Source of the DNA: JAHEME01 sp034435035
GTDB taxonomy: Bacteria; Chloroflexota; Anaerolineae; Aggregatilineales; UBA3940
Reading direction: 5' to 3'
Assembly (NCBI GenBank): GCA_034435035.1
Contig: DAOTXW010000079.1
Span: 50,965-114,964 of the forward strand
DNA: 64,000 bases
How positions within the stretch are numbered: the first letter of the stretch is position 1; each line of letters starts with the position of its first letter. Shown here piece after piece: positions 16,673-25,213 of the stretch. The position numbers and the translations under genes were made by a program. The notes under the pieces were generated by a model. That model worked only from the letters and a program-made list of their open reading frames with translations, was not told the DNA's origin and made no database searches.

Positions 16673-19120
16673 TCATGAATTCGATACAAACCGCACCACT
16701 GTTACGCCATCACCGCCCTGATTCTCCGGAGCTCGACTGTACTCCTTCACCAGCGGGTGCTGCCGCAACCGGTCACGAATCGCCCGGCGCAGCGCGCCAG
16801 TCCCGTGACCATGAACAAGATGCACCCAGGGTAGGCCCGCCAGATAAGCCTGATCCAGATACTCCTCGACTGCGGGGAGCGCATCTTCGACCAGATACCC
16901 CAGCAGATTCAGTTCCATACCAGGGCTCTCGGGGCGGGGTGACCGAACCCCCTCTGAGCGAGGAGTCCCGGCAGCGCCGGTGGGGCCGGCGCGCCATTCC
17001 AGGCTGTCCGCGTCAACCCTTACCCGCAGCTGCCCTATCTGCACCTCAACATCATGCCCGGCATGCAGCGCCATGATCTCGCCTTCCGCATTCAGGCCGT
17101 GAACATACACCTGATCGCCGGGACGCAGGGCGCGCTGCGGCGGTTCACCCTTCACCTCAGCGCGGCCTTTCCGCGGTCTGCGGTGCCGGCGTTTGGGCGG
17201 CGCCTGCACCAGATCGGCAAGCCCTGCCGCCTCAACCTCGAGCGCCGCCACGGAATCAGCATCGCCGGTGGGAGCGGGTTGCCATGCAGGCGCCATCGTC
17301 TGCATGCGTCGGCGCAGCGTGCCGATTTCAAGTCGTAGAACCTCAAGCTCCTCCTCAGCCTGGCTGCGAGTTTGCTCCAGCACAGCTGCCCGCTCTTCCT
17401 CGATCTGATCCAGCCGGTGCTCCAGCTCCTCTCTCAGGGCACGGGCCTCCGACTCGGCCTTCACCAGCCGGGCTTGGGCCTGGCGGATCTCATCCCGGGT
17501 CCGGTGAATCTCGTCAAGCAGGGTGTCTGCCTCCAGGTCCTCCTCACTTACATAGGAGCGCGCTGCCTCGATGATCGCGCTGTCCAGCCCAAGGCGCTCG
17601 GCAATCGCCAGCGCATTGGAGCGGCCCGGCAGACCAATGATCAGGCGGTAGGTGGGCGAAAGCGTCTCCACATCGAACTCGACACTGGCATTGCGCACTC
17701 CGGGTGTGTTGTGGGCATATAGCTTCAGGTCCGGATAGTGCGTGGTGGCAAAGGTGGTTACCCGGCGTTCCAGAAAGTAGGCCAGCAAGGCGCGCGCAAG
17801 CGCTGAACCCTCCGCCGGATCAGTTCCGGCGCCGAGCTCATCCAGCAGAACCATCGAGCGGCTATCAGCCTTTCCCAGTATCCCAATGATGTTCGTCAGG
17901 TGGGAAGAGAAGGTGCTTAGTGACTGCTCTATGCTCTGCTCGTCGCCGATATCTGCATAGATCGCTTCGAAAACGCTGAGCACCGAGCCTTCAGCAGCCG
18001 GGAGATGCAGACCACACTGGGCCATCAGCACCAGCAGCCCGACTGTCTTGAGCGACACCGTCTTACCACCCGTGTTTGGCCCGGTGACAACGACTATAAA
18101 GGTTTCGTCATCCAGATCAACATCGATTGGCACCACCGTCCCGGGGTCCAGCAGGGGATGGCGAGCAGAATACAGGCGGATGGTGCTCCCCGGGCTGCGC
18201 CCCGGATCGAAGTCGATCAGCACGGGTGGGCTGGCCTTCAGGGCATTGGCATACTTGGCCCGTGCAAAGGCGGCGTCAAGCGCTGCCAGCGCTCCCACTG
18301 TTCGCACGATGGCCTCAGCATGCGTCCCGATCAGGGCCGTGATCTCAGCCAGGATGCGGCGGACCTCCTCATCTTCAGCCAGCTCAAGCTCGCGGATCGT
18401 GTTGTTGATCTCAACCGTCGCCAGCGGTTCGATAAACACGGTCGCTCCTGACGAGGACTGATCATGAACAATGCCTTTGATCCGTCCCCGGGCCTCCGCT
18501 TTGACCGGGATGACATACCGCCCGGCTCGCATAGTGATGAGCGCTTCCTGCAGATAAGGAGCATTGGCGCTGCTGTTCACGATTGATTGCAGCTTGGTGT
18601 GGAGCCGATCGTGAGCAACCCGCAGATCGCCCCGGATCCGCAGCAGGGCCGGGCTGGCCGAATCGAGCACCTGCCCTTCCTCGTCGATCACCTGCGTGAT
18701 TTGATTCACCACAGGTCTGCACTCGTCGATCAGGTAGGCCTGTTCTGCCAGCAGCGGGTAGCGGGCCTCACTCTGCAGCAGCGTTCGCTTCAGGGCCGCC
18801 GCTGATTGCAGCGTAGCGCGTATCTCCAGCAGTTGGGTGGGATTGAGCAGAACGCTGCGTTGAGCACCTTGCACAGCCGGACGCACATCACGCGCCCCAC
18901 CGATCGAGACGGTGCTGCGCTCTTCCAGCAGATCGCGGGCCTCGGTCGTTTCCTGCTGGCGCCGCTGTGCCTCACTGAAGTGCGGCGTGGGCTCCAGCTC
19001 CAACAGCAGGGCCTCGCTTGCTGAAAAAGAGGCGTAGGTTGCCAGCCTGGCCAGGATCTTATTCAGTTCCAGGGTATGGTAGGTCTTGGTATTCACGTGA
19101 TTTGCCCGCAGCGAGCGCAT
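16673..19120 (-). CDS. mutS2: MutS2-family DNA ATPase with Smr domain
   Basis: An 815-residue MutS2 protein: MutS core (about 1-290), ABC-type ATPase with Walker A GPNTGGKTVSLKT (about 330-342) and signature region STFSSHLTNI, Walker B MVLLDELGAGTDP, a long coiled coil (about 510-610), a small beta domain, and a C-terminal Smr domain (about 735-815) with HGHGTGALR. MutS2 suppresses homologous recombination and may rescue collided ribosomes. The Smr box that normally reads LDLRG is LNLLG here, losing the conserved acidic and basic residues. The start may instead be a GTG eight codons in (19096). It lies 60 bp after fabI in the same direction. Confidence 0.93.
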   Translation of the reverse strand: MRSLRANHVNTKTYHTLELNKILARLATYASFSASEALLLELEPTPHFSEAQRRQQETTEARDLLEERSTVSIGGARDVRPAVQGAQRSVLLNPTQLLEIRATLQSAAALKRTLLQSEARYPLLAEQAYLIDECRPVVNQITQVIDEEGQVLDSASPALLRIRGDLRVAHDRLHTKLQSIVNSSANAPYLQEALITMRAGRYVIPVKAEARGRIKGIVHDQSSSGATVFIEPLATVEINNTIRELELAEDEEVRRILAEITALIGTHAEAIVRTVGALAALDAAFARAKYANALKASPPVLIDFDPGRSPGSTIRLYSARHPLLDPGTVVPIDVDLDDETFIVVVTGPNTGGKTVSLKTVGLLVLMAQCGLHLPAAEGSVLSVFEAIYADIGDEQSIEQSLSTFSSHLTNIIGILGKADSRSMVLLDELGAGTDPAEGSALARALLAYFLERRVTTFATTHYPDLKLYAHNTPGVRNASVEFDVETLSPTYRLIIGLPGRSNALAIAERLGLDSAIIEAARSYVSEEDLEADTLLDEIHRTRDEIRQAQARLVKAESEARALREELEHRLDQIEEERAAVLEQTRSQAEEELEVLRLEIGTLRRRMQTMAPAWQPAPTGDADSVAALEVEAAGLADLVQAPPKRRHRRPRKGRAEVKGEPPQRALRPGDQVYVHGLNAEGEIMALHAGHDVEVQIGQLRVRVDADSLEWRAGPTGAAGTPRSEGVRSPRPESPGMELNLLGYLVEDALPAVEEYLDQAYLAGLPWVHLVHGHGTGALRRAIRDRLRQHPLVKEYSRAPENQGGDGVTVVRFVSNS

Positions 19121-19180
19121 CTCCAGTCCGCCGGCCCCCTAGCAGCATGCTGCCATGAGGCGCATGTCGAAGCGATGCGC

Positions 19181-19981
19181 TCAAGCCTCTTGATCGAGCT
19201 CCTCAAAGGGCACAGTCATCCCCATGATGCTCCAGCCGGCGTCCACATATACGACCTGCCCGGTCACAGCGCGACCCCATTCCGAGCACAGCCAGACAGC
19301 GCAGTTGCCCACATCTTCCTGCGACACCGCCGCGCGGAGCGGAGCAGCTTTCTCATGGTAGCTCATCATTTTGCGGAAGCCGGCCACGCCGGAAGCGGCC
19401 AGCGTTTTGATCGGGCCGGCTGAGATCGCATTGACGCGTATCCCCCGGGGTCCCAGATCGTGCGCCAGGTACCGTACACACGATTCCAGTGCGGCTTTCG
19501 CAACCCCCATGACATTGTAGCGGGGCATCACCGCCACACTGCCGTAATAAGTCAGTGTAATGATGGAGCCGCCACCGGGCATTAGTTTTTCTGCCCGCTG
19601 AGTCAGGGCCACCAGTGAATAGGCGCTGACTTCCAGCGCAGTTTTGAAGCCGCTTCGGCTGGTATCCACGAAGCGGCCATCCAGGTCTTCGCGCTCGGCG
19701 TAGGCGATGGAGTGCACCAGCACGTCAAGGACTCCATAGCGTTCCTGGACTTTCTCGAAAACCCGGTCGATCGCGGCATCATCATTGACGTTACACTCCT
19801 CGACTAGCGTTGCATTAACGCTCTCCGCCAGCGGCCGAACACGCTTTTCCAGCTCCGGAATGCCATAACTGAAGGCCAGCTCGGCGCCCTGCGCATGCAG
19901 CGCCTGGGCGATGCCCCATGCAATCGAATGCTTATTTGCCACGCCGAAGATCAGCGCAGTCTTTCCATCAAACAGACCCAT
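19181..19981 (-). CDS. fabI: Enoyl-[acyl-carrier-protein] reductase (NADH)
   Basis: A 266-residue SDR of the FabI type that reduces trans-2-enoyl-ACP in the last step of each fatty-acid elongation cycle. Cofactor motif GVANKHSIAWGIA (about 13-25), then HSIAYAE in the middle, and the catalytic pair in YNVMGVAK (Tyr-x6-Lys) typical of FabI. Full family length and C-terminal substrate loop AGPIKTLAASGV. It lies 33 bp after the glycosylase gene and before mutS2. AcpS is encoded about 16 kb away. Confidence 0.95.
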   Translation of the reverse strand: MGLFDGKTALIFGVANKHSIAWGIAQALHAQGAELAFSYGIPELEKRVRPLAESVNATLVEECNVNDDAAIDRVFEKVQERYGVLDVLVHSIAYAEREDLDGRFVDTSRSGFKTALEVSAYSLVALTQRAEKLMPGGGSIITLTYYGSVAVMPRYNVMGVAKAALESCVRYLAHDLGPRGIRVNAISAGPIKTLAASGVAGFRKMMSYHEKAAPLRAAVSQEDVGNCAVWLCSEWGRAVTGQVVYVDAGWSIMGMTVPFEELDQEA

Positions 19982-20014
19982 GGTCCTATCCTCCTGTGTG
20001 TCTGGCGCCCGGGT

Positions 20015-20614
20015 TCAGCGAGAGACATATGGGTTGCCATCGATCCAGAAACGCCACGGTTGGCTGCGCCACGGCTCCGGAGCGCTCAGGCCGATCCGCG
20101 GCCCGGAGCGGATGCTGTCCTCTGGTACGGGATCGCCGGCCGCGAAATAGATGGGGCTATCAGCCGCCGTGGTGTCAACTCCGTTCAGGCGCCCGTCGAT
20201 GCCCAGCGCTAGCGTCAGGCGGCCCGGCCCACTTGTCCAATCGCTTGCCGGTCGGCCTGCGCGGCGGGCAGCAATTGTAGCCAGCCCCTCAACAGGCTCC
20301 AGGGATCGGATCAGCACCGCTGCCGCGTAGTCGACACCCGCAGGCTTGGCCACCACATTGAACAGCCAGTAGTTCCCGTAGATAAAGTAGACATAGGCAG
20401 TACCGGGCGCTCCGAACATGATCCGGTTACGGGGAGTCAACCGGGCGTACCCGTGAGAGCCCCGATCATCCCAGCCGGCATAAGCCTCCGTCTCCACGAT
20501 CCGCCCGCTGATACGCTGGCCCCCATCCTCATGCACCAGTAGCTGACCCAGTAATGCGCGGGCAACGGACGGGGTTTCCCGCGCAAAAAAGCTCACAGAG
20601 AGGCGCCGGGACAT
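20015..20614 (-). CDS. DNA-3-methyladenine glycosylase (AAG/MPG family)
   Basis: A 199-residue AAG-type glycosylase that removes alkylated purines during base-excision repair. Catalytic glutamate in IVETEAYAG; the DNA-intercalating region and nucleotide pocket are in GAPGTAYVYFIYGNYWLFNVV. Slightly short but complete. It starts 6 bp after the stop of the epimerase gene, so both probably share a transcript with fabI. Confidence 0.9.
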   Translation of the reverse strand: MSRRLSVSFFARETPSVARALLGQLLVHEDGGQRISGRIVETEAYAGWDDRGSHGYARLTPRNRIMFGAPGTAYVYFIYGNYWLFNVVAKPAGVDYAAAVLIRSLEPVEGLATIAARRAGRPASDWTSGPGRLTLALGIDGRLNGVDTTAADSPIYFAAGDPVPEDSIRSGPRIGLSAPEPWRSQPWRFWIDGNPYVSR

Positions 20615-20620
20615 GGCACC

Positions 20621-21559
20621 TCAGCTCTGCAGAAGTGCAGCAAACCGCGGATCGAACTCCAGCATCATGCGCAGGCCGTCGTGTAGGCCAACCCGCGGCT
20701 GGAAGCTAAGCAGTTCGCGAGCGCGTCTGATGTCAGCGCACATGCGCCGGACTCCGCTGACCCCGCCGATATTGAATATCGGCTCCAGATGCCGCCCCGT
20801 GACTTCCTCGATCGCGGCAATCAGACCGCGCAGGCTCATCTCGGTGCCGCTGCCCACATTGATCACCTGCCGGTTGATGTTCGGGGCGGTTGCGGCTGCT
20901 ATCAGCGAATCGACGATATCATCAAGGTACACGAAATCGCGTGTCTGATGACCATCCCCGAACACAACCAGCGACGCCCCGCTGAGGGCAGCCTTCAGGA
21001 AATGGGGGATCACCGGCGGGTGCGCAGCCGGTAGTTGCTGCCCCGGCCCGTAGGTATTGAAGATTCGCAATGATACGGTCTCAATGCCCCATAAGGCGCC
21101 GATGGTATGTACATAGGACTCGGCGCTGAGTTTGCTGACAGCGTAGGGCGAGTCAGGGTCCGGCGTCATCGATTCGCGCAATGGCTGCTCAGATTGTGAA
21201 CCGTACACCGCGCCAGAAGACGCCAGCACGACACGCTGCACACCAGCATCCCGGATGGCCTCCATGACGCTCACGGTTCCCCCCACGTTGACGTGGTTGT
21301 AATCCCGGGGATACTTGATCGACTCCGGCACCGACACGCGCGCAGCCAGGTGATAGACGCAGGCCACATCCTGCAGCAGTGTCCACAGCTTCGGGATGTC
21401 AGCTACATCGCCGCGCGTGAACAGCACAGCGGGATCAAGCCGCTCCGGGCTGCCAGCCGTCAGGTTATCGATCACACGGACTTCATGACCGTCGCGGGCA
21501 AGCCGGTTGGCCAGCGCTGAGCCAATGAAACCTGCTCCACCGGTGACGAGGAACCGCAT
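20621..21559 (-). CDS. NAD-dependent nucleotide-sugar epimerase (UDP-glucose 4-epimerase-like)
   Basis: A 312-residue extended SDR. NAD loop GGAGFIGSAL (7-16), catalytic YAVSK (Tyr-x3-Lys, about 139-143) and the preceding ASSGAVYG serine block are intact. It probably interconverts UDP-sugars for glycan synthesis. A strong GAGGAGGGG site precedes the ATG and a perfect TATAAT lies about 30 nt upstream. First gene of an epimerase-glycosylase-fabI-mutS2 run. Exact sugar unknown. Confidence 0.85.
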   Translation of the reverse strand: MRFLVTGGAGFIGSALANRLARDGHEVRVIDNLTAGSPERLDPAVLFTRGDVADIPKLWTLLQDVACVYHLAARVSVPESIKYPRDYNHVNVGGTVSVMEAIRDAGVQRVVLASSGAVYGSQSEQPLRESMTPDPDSPYAVSKLSAESYVHTIGALWGIETVSLRIFNTYGPGQQLPAAHPPVIPHFLKAALSGASLVVFGDGHQTRDFVYLDDIVDSLIAAATAPNINRQVINVGSGTEMSLRGLIAAIEEVTGRHLEPIFNIGGVSGVRRMCADIRRARELLSFQPRVGLHDGLRMMLEFDPRFAALLQS

Positions 21560-21587
21560 TGACAGATCCCCTCCTCATGCAGGTCGG

Positions 21588-21593
21588 ATTATA
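21588..21593 (-). promoter_or_regulatory. -10 element of the epimerase-fabI-mutS2 run
   Basis: Perfect TATAAT on the minus strand, 29 nt before the epimerase ATG. Only a weak -35 can be found (TTCGCT-like at about 21612). Confidence 0.45.
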
Positions 21594-21630
21594 CAGTCAG
21601 CCGGAGCCAGCAGCGAAACGTCGCTTTATG

Positions 21631-21665
21631 AAAAATGGGCGCGGCCTGCAAATGGCGGGCCGCGC
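21631..21665 (-). terminator. Rho-independent terminator after the small alpha/beta-barrel gene
   Basis: 8-bp GC stem (21639-21646 with 21658-21665), 11-nt loop, then ATTTTTC on the minus strand. It lies 57 bp past the stop at 21722. Confidence 0.7.
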
Positions 21666-21721
21666 AGTCAAGAAGTAAGAGCCGGTTCAGGAATATGCTG
21701 TGGCAATCCTGATGGTCGCGT

Positions 21722-22060
21722 TCAGGAGCGCACGAACTGAAATCCCTGCCGGAAGCTGACAACCTTGCATGAATAGTTTCTCACGTAAGTCATTAGCTCG
21801 GATTCCAGTTCGCGCCAGCGATCGCTCTCCAGCAGGGAGTGAATAGTCTGGTAGTCTTCGGCGACGAAAGAGGCCATCCGAATCGGATATTCCCCATAGG
21901 CTGTGTGCCATGCCTCAGTCATGTAGACGCCCATTTCCTGTAGAGCCGGGACCATCTCACCAAGCACAAACTGGTAGTAACCCTCCTGAGCTGGCAGGGT
22001 CACATCATACGACATGATCATCTTATAGCGCGGAATAATGACCTGCGGCTCCTCGTCCAT
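21722..22060 (-). CDS. Small protein, probable dimeric alpha/beta barrel (NIPSNAP-like)
   Basis: A 112-residue cytosolic protein. The strand-helix-strand pattern, with YKMIMSYDVTL, a helix ending in MGVYMTEAWHTAYGEYP, and a second helix at SLLESDRWRELESELM, resembles NIPSNAP or ferredoxin-like dimeric barrels. The ATG at 22060 is favoured by an AAAGGG site; a longer frame to 22147 would overlap amrS. It lies 35 bp after amrS in the same direction. Function unknown. Confidence 0.65.
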   Translation of the reverse strand: MDEEPQVIIPRYKMIMSYDVTLPAQEGYYQFVLGEMVPALQEMGVYMTEAWHTAYGEYPIRMASFVAEDYQTIHSLLESDRWRELESELMTYVRNYSCKVVSFRQGFQFVRS

Positions 22061-22095
22061 TTCCGATGCCCTTTCTAAATCTTCCTGTGGCACAT

Positions 22096-23181
22096 TTATG
22101 AGGTGGGCTGCCGGGCTCCCCACAGCCCAGCGATAGCTGTCTGGCACTCCGGGCAGCGGCCATCGGTGGTTAATCGGTTTTCCAGCACCCGGAAGCCATG
22201 TCGACGGATCACACGCGCCTGGCAGGACGGGCAGCGGGTATCTTCCCAGCTGCGCGTCATGCCGGGCGCGTTGCCGGTATATACGTAGTTGAGGCCCGCT
22301 TCGGTTCCAATCTCGGCGGCACGGATCAGCGTGTCGATTGTCGTACGCGGCACATCAGTCATGCGATAGTCCGGGTGGAACGCGGTGACATGCCAGGGAA
22401 TATCCGGCGAGACAGACCGGATATAGCGGGCAGCATCCCACAGCTCATCATTGCTATCATTCAAACCCGGAATCAGGAGCGTCACCACTTCAACCCACAG
22501 ACCGAGCTCATGCGCCTGCCTGATCGTATCCAGCACATGCGCCAGCACCCCGCCAATGATCCGACGATAGGTAGCATCGCTCATGGTCTTCAGGTCAATC
22601 TTGTAGGCATCCAGCCACGGGGCAAGATACTCCAGCACCTGCGGCGTGGCATTGCCATTGGAAATGTACAATGTTCGCAGCCCGGCCTGTCGCGCCGGCT
22701 GAAAGACCGCTACCGCCCACTCGGTAGTAATTAACGGCTCGTTGTAGGTGCTGGCAATTGAGCTGGCACGGTGGTTCTGGGCTAGCTTCACCAGTTCTTC
22801 CGCCGAGATCGTCTTTGGCATGACTCCGGCGGCATCATCGCGCAGAGCCTGCGAAGTCAGCCAGTTCTGGCAGTATTCGCAGTGGAAGTCGCAGCCCAGC
22901 ATGCCAAAGCTGAGCGCTTCAGTGCCAGGCTGGACGTGAAAGAATGGCTTCTTCTCGATGGGATCGACCTGCAGCGCAGCGACGTAGCCATGCGGAACAC
23001 GCAGCGAGCCGCCCTGGTTGAAACGAACCTGGCAGATGCCGCGCCGCCCCTCTTTGATCAGGCATCGGTGGCCACATGCAAAGCAGCGTATTGATTGCTT
23101 TGCATCCACAACCTCATACAGTTCGCCGATGACCGTCAGCCCATCCAGTATCTGGCCCAGTGTCTGCTTATGTGTGAGCAT
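22096..23181 (-). CDS. amrS: AmmeMemoRadiSam system radical SAM enzyme
   Basis: A 361-residue radical SAM protein. The cluster motif is CDFHCEYC (Cys-x3-Cys-x2-Cys, about 95-102). An N-terminal cysteine region (CFACGHRC...GIC) and a C-terminal CPSC...CPEC zinc ribbon flank the barrel. This is the AmrS type, which often co-occurs with MEMO and AMMECR1 proteins. The MEMO gene is about 10 kb away and AMMECR1 is not seen. The target of the radical reaction is unknown. An extended -10 lies 46 nt upstream. Confidence 0.9.
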   Translation of the reverse strand: MLTHKQTLGQILDGLTVIGELYEVVDAKQSIRCFACGHRCLIKEGRRGICQVRFNQGGSLRVPHGYVAALQVDPIEKKPFFHVQPGTEALSFGMLGCDFHCEYCQNWLTSQALRDDAAGVMPKTISAEELVKLAQNHRASSIASTYNEPLITTEWAVAVFQPARQAGLRTLYISNGNATPQVLEYLAPWLDAYKIDLKTMSDATYRRIIGGVLAHVLDTIRQAHELGLWVEVVTLLIPGLNDSNDELWDAARYIRSVSPDIPWHVTAFHPDYRMTDVPRTTIDTLIRAAEIGTEAGLNYVYTGNAPGMTRSWEDTRCPSCQARVIRRHGFRVLENRLTTDGRCPECQTAIAGLWGARQPTS

Positions 23182-23226
23182 CGCGGCTTACGCAGTCACC
23201 TTTCACATCCTGTAGCACCTTATTCG

Positions 23227-23237
23227 ATTGTAGCATA
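23227..23237 (-). promoter_or_regulatory. Extended -10 promoter of amrS
   Basis: Minus strand TATGC-TACAAT (-10 at 23227-23232). The 15-bp stretch 23227-23241 repeats exactly at 16588-16602. No clear -35. Confidence 0.5.
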
Positions 23238-23292
23238 CCTGCGCCGTGGAATCAGCCGCTGAGGACCTGGCCGGTAAGCAGCCCGGCAACCT

Positions 23293-23320
23293 TTGACTCT
23301 GAATCGGCTATGGCTATACT
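23293..23320 (+). promoter_or_regulatory. Promoter of the small membrane protein gene
   Basis: TTGACT (23293-23298), 16-nt spacer, TATACT (23315-23320), 49 nt before the ATG. A close match to the sigma-70 consensus. Confidence 0.65.
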
Positions 23321-23368
23321 TGCGAGCAGCGCGCTATTCTGTCGCACAGACGCCCGGGGGAGAAGAGC

Positions 23369-23731
23369 ATGTTAGGACGTAACAAGACCACCGAAGAAAT
23401 CCAGTTTGAACTGCTGACATGGGGCGCTGTGTTGATCAGTGCCGCTGTGCTCTATGTCCTGTTCAAGGATACCCTACCATCCCTCATGCTGTTCATCCCC
23501 GGGCTGATCCTGCTGGGCTCGGCCCTCTTTCAGGATCTCCAGTTAGGCTGGAAAGCAGGATGGCTTAACTACGGATTAGCAATTATCGCAGTCGCCACCG
23601 GCCTGGCCGGGGTTGTGAACACGCTGCTGGGCGGCGCGGAGCTCCCCTGGCTGATCATCGCGATTGTGGAACTGGGCGCGATCCTGATCGCCAAGGCGCT
23701 CTATGATCCTAACCCCCGCCCCGGTGGGTGA
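23369..23731 (+). CDS. Small four-helix membrane protein
   Basis: A 120-residue protein with four hydrophobic helices (about 16-33, 37-53, 63-83 and 90-110) and short loops. No family recognised. A GGGGGAGAAG site precedes the ATG, and a near-consensus promoter is present. Its end overlaps the convergent AsnC-type gene by 23 bp. Integral membrane location is clear. Confidence 0.7.
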   Translation: MLGRNKTTEEIQFELLTWGAVLISAAVLYVLFKDTLPSLMLFIPGLILLGSALFQDLQLGWKAGWLNYGLAIIAVATGLAGVVNTLLGGAELPWLIIAIVELGAILIAKALYDPNPRPGG

Positions 23732-23975
23732 CGAGAGAATCGCGGTGCCATGAATGCATGACCAGGCTTGTTAGTGTCTCCTGCACACCATCCAACATAC
23801 GAATGCGCTCTACGACGCCGTTTATCTCATCCAGCGAGTGCGCATCAACCTCGATCAGGCAGTCATACGGTCCGTGGATGATATTGGCCATCACCACGTG
23901 AGGCTCGCCCTGCAGATCGTTCATGAGTTGGGGGGTATATTTGGGAGCGGCTTTGATGAATACATAGGCGCGCAT
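23709..23975 (-). CDS. Lrp/AsnC ligand-binding (RAM) domain protein
   Basis: An 88-residue stand-alone RAM domain, the effector and oligomerisation half of Lrp/AsnC regulators, without the DNA-binding half. Recognisable blocks are AYVFIKAAP, IIHGPYDCLIEVDA and the C-terminal VQETLTSLVMH. Such proteins bind amino acids and can co-assemble with full-length regulators. The last few residues are encoded by bases shared with the opposite-strand membrane gene. Confidence 0.85.
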   Translation of the reverse strand: MRAYVFIKAAPKYTPQLMNDLQGEPHVVMANIIHGPYDCLIEVDAHSLDEINGVVERIRMLDGVQETLTSLVMHSWHRDSLVTHRGGG

Positions 23976-24027
23976 GGAGAATCCTCCTGATCAATCACGA
24001 TCGGATCGCAACGCCCCTGCACCCTCG

Positions 24028-24057
24028 ATCATAACACAACTCAGCCTGCCGAGTCAT
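24028..24057 (-). promoter_or_regulatory. Promoter of the AsnC-type gene
   Basis: Minus strand ATGACT (24052-24057), 18-nt spacer, TATGAT (24028-24033) with an upstream TGT extended -10. It is 53 nt before the ATG. Confidence 0.5.
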
Positions 24058-24275
24058 CGGTTTCCGATCGCTGCTGCATCCAGATAGGTCACGAGATCGT
24101 CCACGATAGCATCGATCTGCCCCAGCAGCCCCTTCTGCGCTGCCAGTTCGCGCAGGGTGCCCCAGTAAGGTTCCCCGCATTTGATACAGACGATCCCGCG
24201 ATCCGCCAGGAATCCCGCAGCCAGCGGGTAGCGCTCGACTAACTCTTCAACCGTCATGTCGGCTGTCAGGTCCAT
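24054..24275 (-). CDS. DUF1858-domain protein
   Basis: A 73-residue protein with the DUF1858 layout: TADMTVEELVERYP at the start and GIVCIKCGEP with a CxxC pair in the middle, possibly a metal or redox site. Such small domains are found alone or fused to Fe-S hybrid-cluster-type proteins. The ATG at 24275 has AGGGAG 8 nt upstream. It precedes the AsnC gene on the same strand. Function unknown. Confidence 0.75.
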   Translation of the reverse strand: MDLTADMTVEELVERYPLAAGFLADRGIVCIKCGEPYWGTLRELAAQKGLLGQIDAIVDDLVTYLDAAAIGNR

Positions 24276-24369
24276 GAGGCTGGCTCCCTGTTCAGATAAA
24301 GATAAGATGTATTGACCCCTGTGTGTTAGATGCACAAGGAGAGGAACCGGTGCAGCAGGGGAGGGGATT

Positions 24370-25188
24370 TCAGCGCGTGGCGATCACCAGCAGACGGTGC
24401 GTGCTGTTGTTGTTAGGCCAGCAGGTAATCAGCGTCACGCGCTGATCAGCCGTCTGCTGCAGCCACTGAGCATTCTGCAGACGCACTTCTAGAGGCTGGT
24501 TATTGTCTTCAATGTATTCAATCTGAGAGACGTAGTAGGAGAAGACGCCATACGGGCTCCACAGCGCCACTTCATCACCGAAGTTCAGCAGATCCAGGTC
24601 GCCAAACACACCGCCGTAGAGATTGCTGTGGCCCGTCAGGACCGTATTGCCGCCGAATCCGGGCTCCGACGATCGCATATCCCAGGAGACGGCAAAGGAG
24701 TTTGGCACCGGCAGGCGAAGCACCATGGCCCCCTCCACCTCGCGCTCCCATGGCATGAAGCCGATGACCGGGGCCTCCAGATGGATCGCCGGAATGGAAA
24801 GCCAATAATCTGCGTCCACGGCTGCGGCCAGCGGCCAGTTCCCATAGGGATTCGAGGTGGAAGTGGGCGCTGGAGGAACCGCGTTGTTGGCCTCAGGCAT
24901 CGCAGTTGCAGACGCAGCCGGCGTGCTGGCGGAACCGCTCACCTGGCCACCAGGCGACTCCGCTGTGGATGTGATGCCAGGTGAGGGAGTTACCTGCTCC
25001 CCTGCCTGCTGGGTGGCGGCAAGCCGGAACTCATCGGGCGGGCCAGCTGCCGCAGCCAGCTTGCCCGGGACAGTCAGCAGCCCATAGGTGATCAGCGCAG
25101 TGCCAGCGACAAGAGCCAGGAGCGCCCCTGCTGCAGTGATGGGATCGACCATCCTTGCAGGGGGGCGCTGTTTAGGTGGCAGTACCAT
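24370..25188 (-). CDS. Sortase (class D/E-like transpeptidase)
   Basis: A 272-residue sortase. After a short cytoplasmic N-terminus one membrane helix (about 15-40) is followed by a Ser/Thr/Pro-rich linker and the catalytic domain (about 120-272). The triad is visible: His in VLTGHSN, Cys in TLITCWP and Arg in the terminal HRLLVIATR. It would cut the sorting motif of surface proteins and join them to the cell wall. The ATG at 25188 is chosen because the longer frame overlaps the upstream gene. That gene (25 bp away) encodes an LPASG protein, its likely substrate. Confidence 0.88.
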   Translation of the reverse strand: MVLPPKQRPPARMVDPITAAGALLALVAGTALITYGLLTVPGKLAAAAGPPDEFRLAATQQAGEQVTPSPGITSTAESPGGQVSGSASTPAASATAMPEANNAVPPAPTSTSNPYGNWPLAAAVDADYWLSIPAIHLEAPVIGFMPWEREVEGAMVLRLPVPNSFAVSWDMRSSEPGFGGNTVLTGHSNLYGGVFGDLDLLNFGDEVALWSPYGVFSYYVSQIEYIEDNNQPLEVRLQNAQWLQQTADQRVTLITCWPNNNSTHRLLVIATR

Positions 25189-25213
25189 ACAGAGCCAGGC
25201 GAAGGAGCAGGAT

